64,000 bases of DNA from Nocardia wallacei. GTDB lineage: Bacteria; Actinomycetota; Actinomycetes; Mycobacteriales; Mycobacteriaceae. The notes beneath the pieces are model-generated. The model had not been told where the DNA came from. It ran no database searches and saw only the letters and a program-made list of their open reading frames with translations. Of this stretch, positions 63,101 to 64,000 are shown piece after piece. The stretch spans positions 6,882,001 through 6,946,000 of the forward strand of contig NZ_AP023396.1 in NCBI RefSeq assembly GCF_014466955.1, written 5' to 3'. The translations under genes and the position numbers were made by a program. Position 1 is the stretch's first letter. The number at the start of each line of letters is the position of its first letter.

Positions 63101-63337
63101 GACGAGGGCTGGGCCGCCGCCGCGGACGCCAGCCAACCTGCCACCGCCGACCGGACCAGCGGTGGCCTGCCGATCCGGCGTCCGGGTGCGCAGCTGGTGC
63201 CGGGCGGACTGCCACCGGCGGAGGAACCGGGCGCTCCCGATCCCGAGGAGATCCGCAACAACTTGTCGAGGCATCTGAGTGGTGTCCGCAGCGGACGAGC
63301 AGATGCCCAGTACAACGATGACGGAGGCCTATCATGA
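60176..63337 (+). CDS. cvnA: Conservon sensor kinase CvnA-like protein (nitrate/nitrite-sensing-like, HATPase)
   Basis: 1053 residues. Membrane helix near 22-42 ([17 protein letters not shown]), an extracytoplasmic sensor domain to about 300, a second helix ([19 protein letters not shown]), HAMP-like region, dimerisation helices ([19 protein letters not shown]) and an HATPase ([12 protein letters not shown] near 511, [11 protein letters not shown]). A disordered tail of over 400 residues follows, with degenerate repeats of the type AD(S/T)E/D near 760-830. GGAGG is 14 nt upstream of ATG 60176, rather far. ATGA-coupled to cvnB. Confidence 0.88.
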   Translation: MGTAPRPWQSNLSNLSVTSKVGIVLLLPVILASVFAVLRIKDELATISQLNTAGEQARIIRPMLEYSSAANQLAITAAGAGPGDRGAKPTLDQDAAHFDQSLANLQAALQVSKTDKRVTTAINNALAAGRALRENRNGTSPMQIGKQADEVATHIDTAITALPTPKETAIERYYVQMGVIAIARQMFTQEQLWIISGELGDNPALVSQALLSAGGESATIHQYAAVYPETADRPDVLLAALQTRVDALNQNAVEPIEVPGVADSLRTSSGIYTDSTNRLVDLIDTSLRDSLTAARGQVLRDVAIVVVTLLAGLALALAVARSLVVPVRRLRRDALQVAHEDLPAELAVVRQGGATPEIVPVDVQTTEEIGQLARAVDDMHRQALHLAAEQARLRLQISSMFETLSRRSQSLVEQQLTLIEDLERDEDDSGRLQSLFRLDHLATRMRRNGDNLLVLAGTALRRGHLPPVPLSDMLWSAVSQVEDYQRVEIGSVPDGIVAGEPAVDIEHLLAELIDNSLRYSPPSTPVAVSVNRAVDGGYLIEITDRGLGMSGDDLTAINERLASGGEVTIETARRMGLFVVGRLAKRHTITVSLRRTSSMSHQSGITAGVHLPGSLVSPAVGPPPLTGSFTAPPGAEDEPANATQRFLTAVPSAEPSPYGTTSAGLPQRRAAEPAIEDDAHDTAPDDREPDSHNGWTPPTTGSWHAVTPGGPALNMWADPDDEPGERDRAEDRAYDDSEDEPGLTTQQTALLPLQTIAAEPSRTADFDADSEFQAESDFDADSQSGSDPRFATGPNLRADTAYEADTEYGTDSEYEADTEFRADSNSQAGSDFSAPESRADSNSPAGSGLRARSNFQTSARFDADSRSDTAPHTDTDSPLTPNSKSATDSKRTSGFASGSGFATAPREETFPRFDSSPRIGTGSQRQAEPQAAETFSPTAPEPAAGPATPIYQRMVSEWLVEPSSSSPAGMWASPADEGWAAAADASQPATADRTSGGLPIRRPGAQLVPGGLPPAEEPGAPDPEEIRNNLSRHLSGVRSGRADAQYNDDGGLS

Positions 63338-63738
63338 CCGACACCGAGCAGCCCATCGACGAGAATCTGAACTGGCTGGTCGCCCGCTTCACCCGGGAGG
63401 TCCCCGGCGTCTCCCACGCGGTGCTGGTGTCGGCCGACGGACTGCTGCAGGCCACCAGCCCGAACCTGCCCTCCGACCGCGCCGAGCAGCTGTCGGCGGT
63501 CACGGCCGGGCTGGCCAGCCTGTCGTCGGGCGCGGCGCAGCTGTTCAACGGCGGCAAGGTGATGCAGTCCGTGGTCGACATGCAGCGTGGCTACCTGCTG
63601 GTGATGAGCGTCGGCAACGGCTCGCATCTCGCCGTGCTGGCCAACAAGCAGCACGATATCGGCCGGATCGGTTACGAGATGGCGCTCCTGGTCGATCGGG
63701 TCGGGTCCGTGGTGCAGGCCAAGGCGCGAGCGGTCTAG
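63334..63738 (+). CDS. cvnB: Roadblock/LC7-domain protein, CvnB-like
   Basis: 134 residues from ATG 63334, which overlaps the cvnA stop. Roadblock/LC7 fold: [35 protein letters not shown], and the helix [20 protein letters not shown] (here [16 protein letters not shown]). In conservons this protein regulates the GTPase CvnD, which should lie just beyond the window. Confidence 0.95.
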   Translation: MTDTEQPIDENLNWLVARFTREVPGVSHAVLVSADGLLQATSPNLPSDRAEQLSAVTAGLASLSSGAAQLFNGGKVMQSVVDMQRGYLLVMSVGNGSHLAVLANKQHDIGRIGYEMALLVDRVGSVVQAKARAV

Positions 63739-63746
63739 CGAGCGCG

Positions 63747-64000
63747 ATGTCCGATCTTTCCGGAGCCGGGCCCGGCCGGCCGACGACTCGGGTCCGCCCC
63801 TACGCGCTGACCGCCGGACGCACCCAGCCGGCGGTCGATCTGCCGATGGAGGCGGTCGTCGAGACGCTGCCGTACGCGAACCAGTTCGATTGGCCGGTCG
63901 GTGACGTCCGCACCGACATCCTGCGGCTCGGCGCCGCCCGCTTGTCCGTCGCCGAGATCGCCGCGCACCTCAACAGACCGCTCGGCATGGTCCGGGTGGT
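63747..64000 (+). CDS. cvnC: DUF742 protein, CvnC-like, N-terminal part; gene runs off the window edge
   Basis: About 84 residues visible from ATG 63747. TTRVRPYALTAGRT is the DUF742 signature, followed by a winged-helix-like LRLGAARLSVAEIAAHLNRP. Eight bp after cvnB. The right window edge cuts the gene; a cvnD GTPase is expected next. Confidence 0.93.
   Translation, partial: MSDLSGAGPGRPTTRVRPYALTAGRTQPAVDLPMEAVVETLPYANQFDWPVGDVRTDILRLGAARLSVAEIAAHLNRPLGMVRV

Overview
The window reads as chromosome from a high-GC mycolic-acid actinomycete, most likely Nocardia or a close relative. The evidence is the pervasive GC-rich codon use, GTG starts, MspA-type porins, type VII secretion (T7SS)-type substrates, a conservon (cvnABC), and gene orders that match Mycobacterium tuberculosis (Mtb) from memory. 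There are two syntenic blocks. The first is groEL-groES-tsaD-rimI-tsaB-tsaE-hydrolase-alr, nnrD, glmS, glmM-rpsI-rplM (the Rv3417c-Rv3443c region). The second is glpR-rimJ-glp-galU-fthC-fmdB-mscL-moaB2-pepD-mprB-mprA (the Rv0996-Rv0981 region). No rRNA, tRNA, CRISPR array or transposase was seen.

Layout. 0-12 kb: the 5' part of groEL and all of groES behind a CIRCE element, a membrane Hsp70-like protein, a minisatellite, the t6A-modification/alanine racemase operon, a short-chain dehydrogenase behind a MerR-type promoter, and the NAD(P)HX repair enzyme. 12-18 kb: a cupredoxin lipoprotein, a divergent MarR/efflux pair, a secreted lytic transglycosylase, glmS, and an alpha/beta hydrolase that appears catalytically dead. 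18-27 kb: two T7SS-type substrate clusters separated by a PspC protein, an ABC-F ATPase and a methyltransferase. 27-39.7 kb: glmM, rpsI, rplM, a 72-bp minisatellite, a second Hsp70-like protein, an FHA-ABC transporter, a zinc metallopeptidase lipoprotein, a DUF3311/sodium symporter pair, and a stand-alone NHEJ polymerase. 39.7-45.7 kb: an accessory-looking region with small ORFs, a glycosyltransferase fused to a Cys/His mini-domain and coupled to a leader peptide, AraC and TetR regulators, an epimerase, and a TetR-controlled membrane-protein operon. 45.9-60 kb: the Glp/GlpR divisome pair, galU, folate salvage, the CIRCE-controlled zinc-ribbon protein, mscL, two porins behind a CRP-like site, and the MprAB envelope-stress system with its protease PepD. 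60-64 kb: the start of a conservon.

Common themes are protein quality control and envelope stress. There are two CIRCE elements (groES and fmdB) and two identically built tandem boxes upstream of mprA and pepD that look like MprA sites. Three copies of a nested inverted-repeat element, each able to fold into a hairpin with a 23-24 bp stem, are scattered through intergenic DNA, and one supplies the ribosome-binding site of a gene. The most unusual locus is 39.9-43.3 kb, where a small Cys/His protein family occurs both alone and fused to a glycosyltransferase, with an overlapping 13-codon leader and an internal strong start site.
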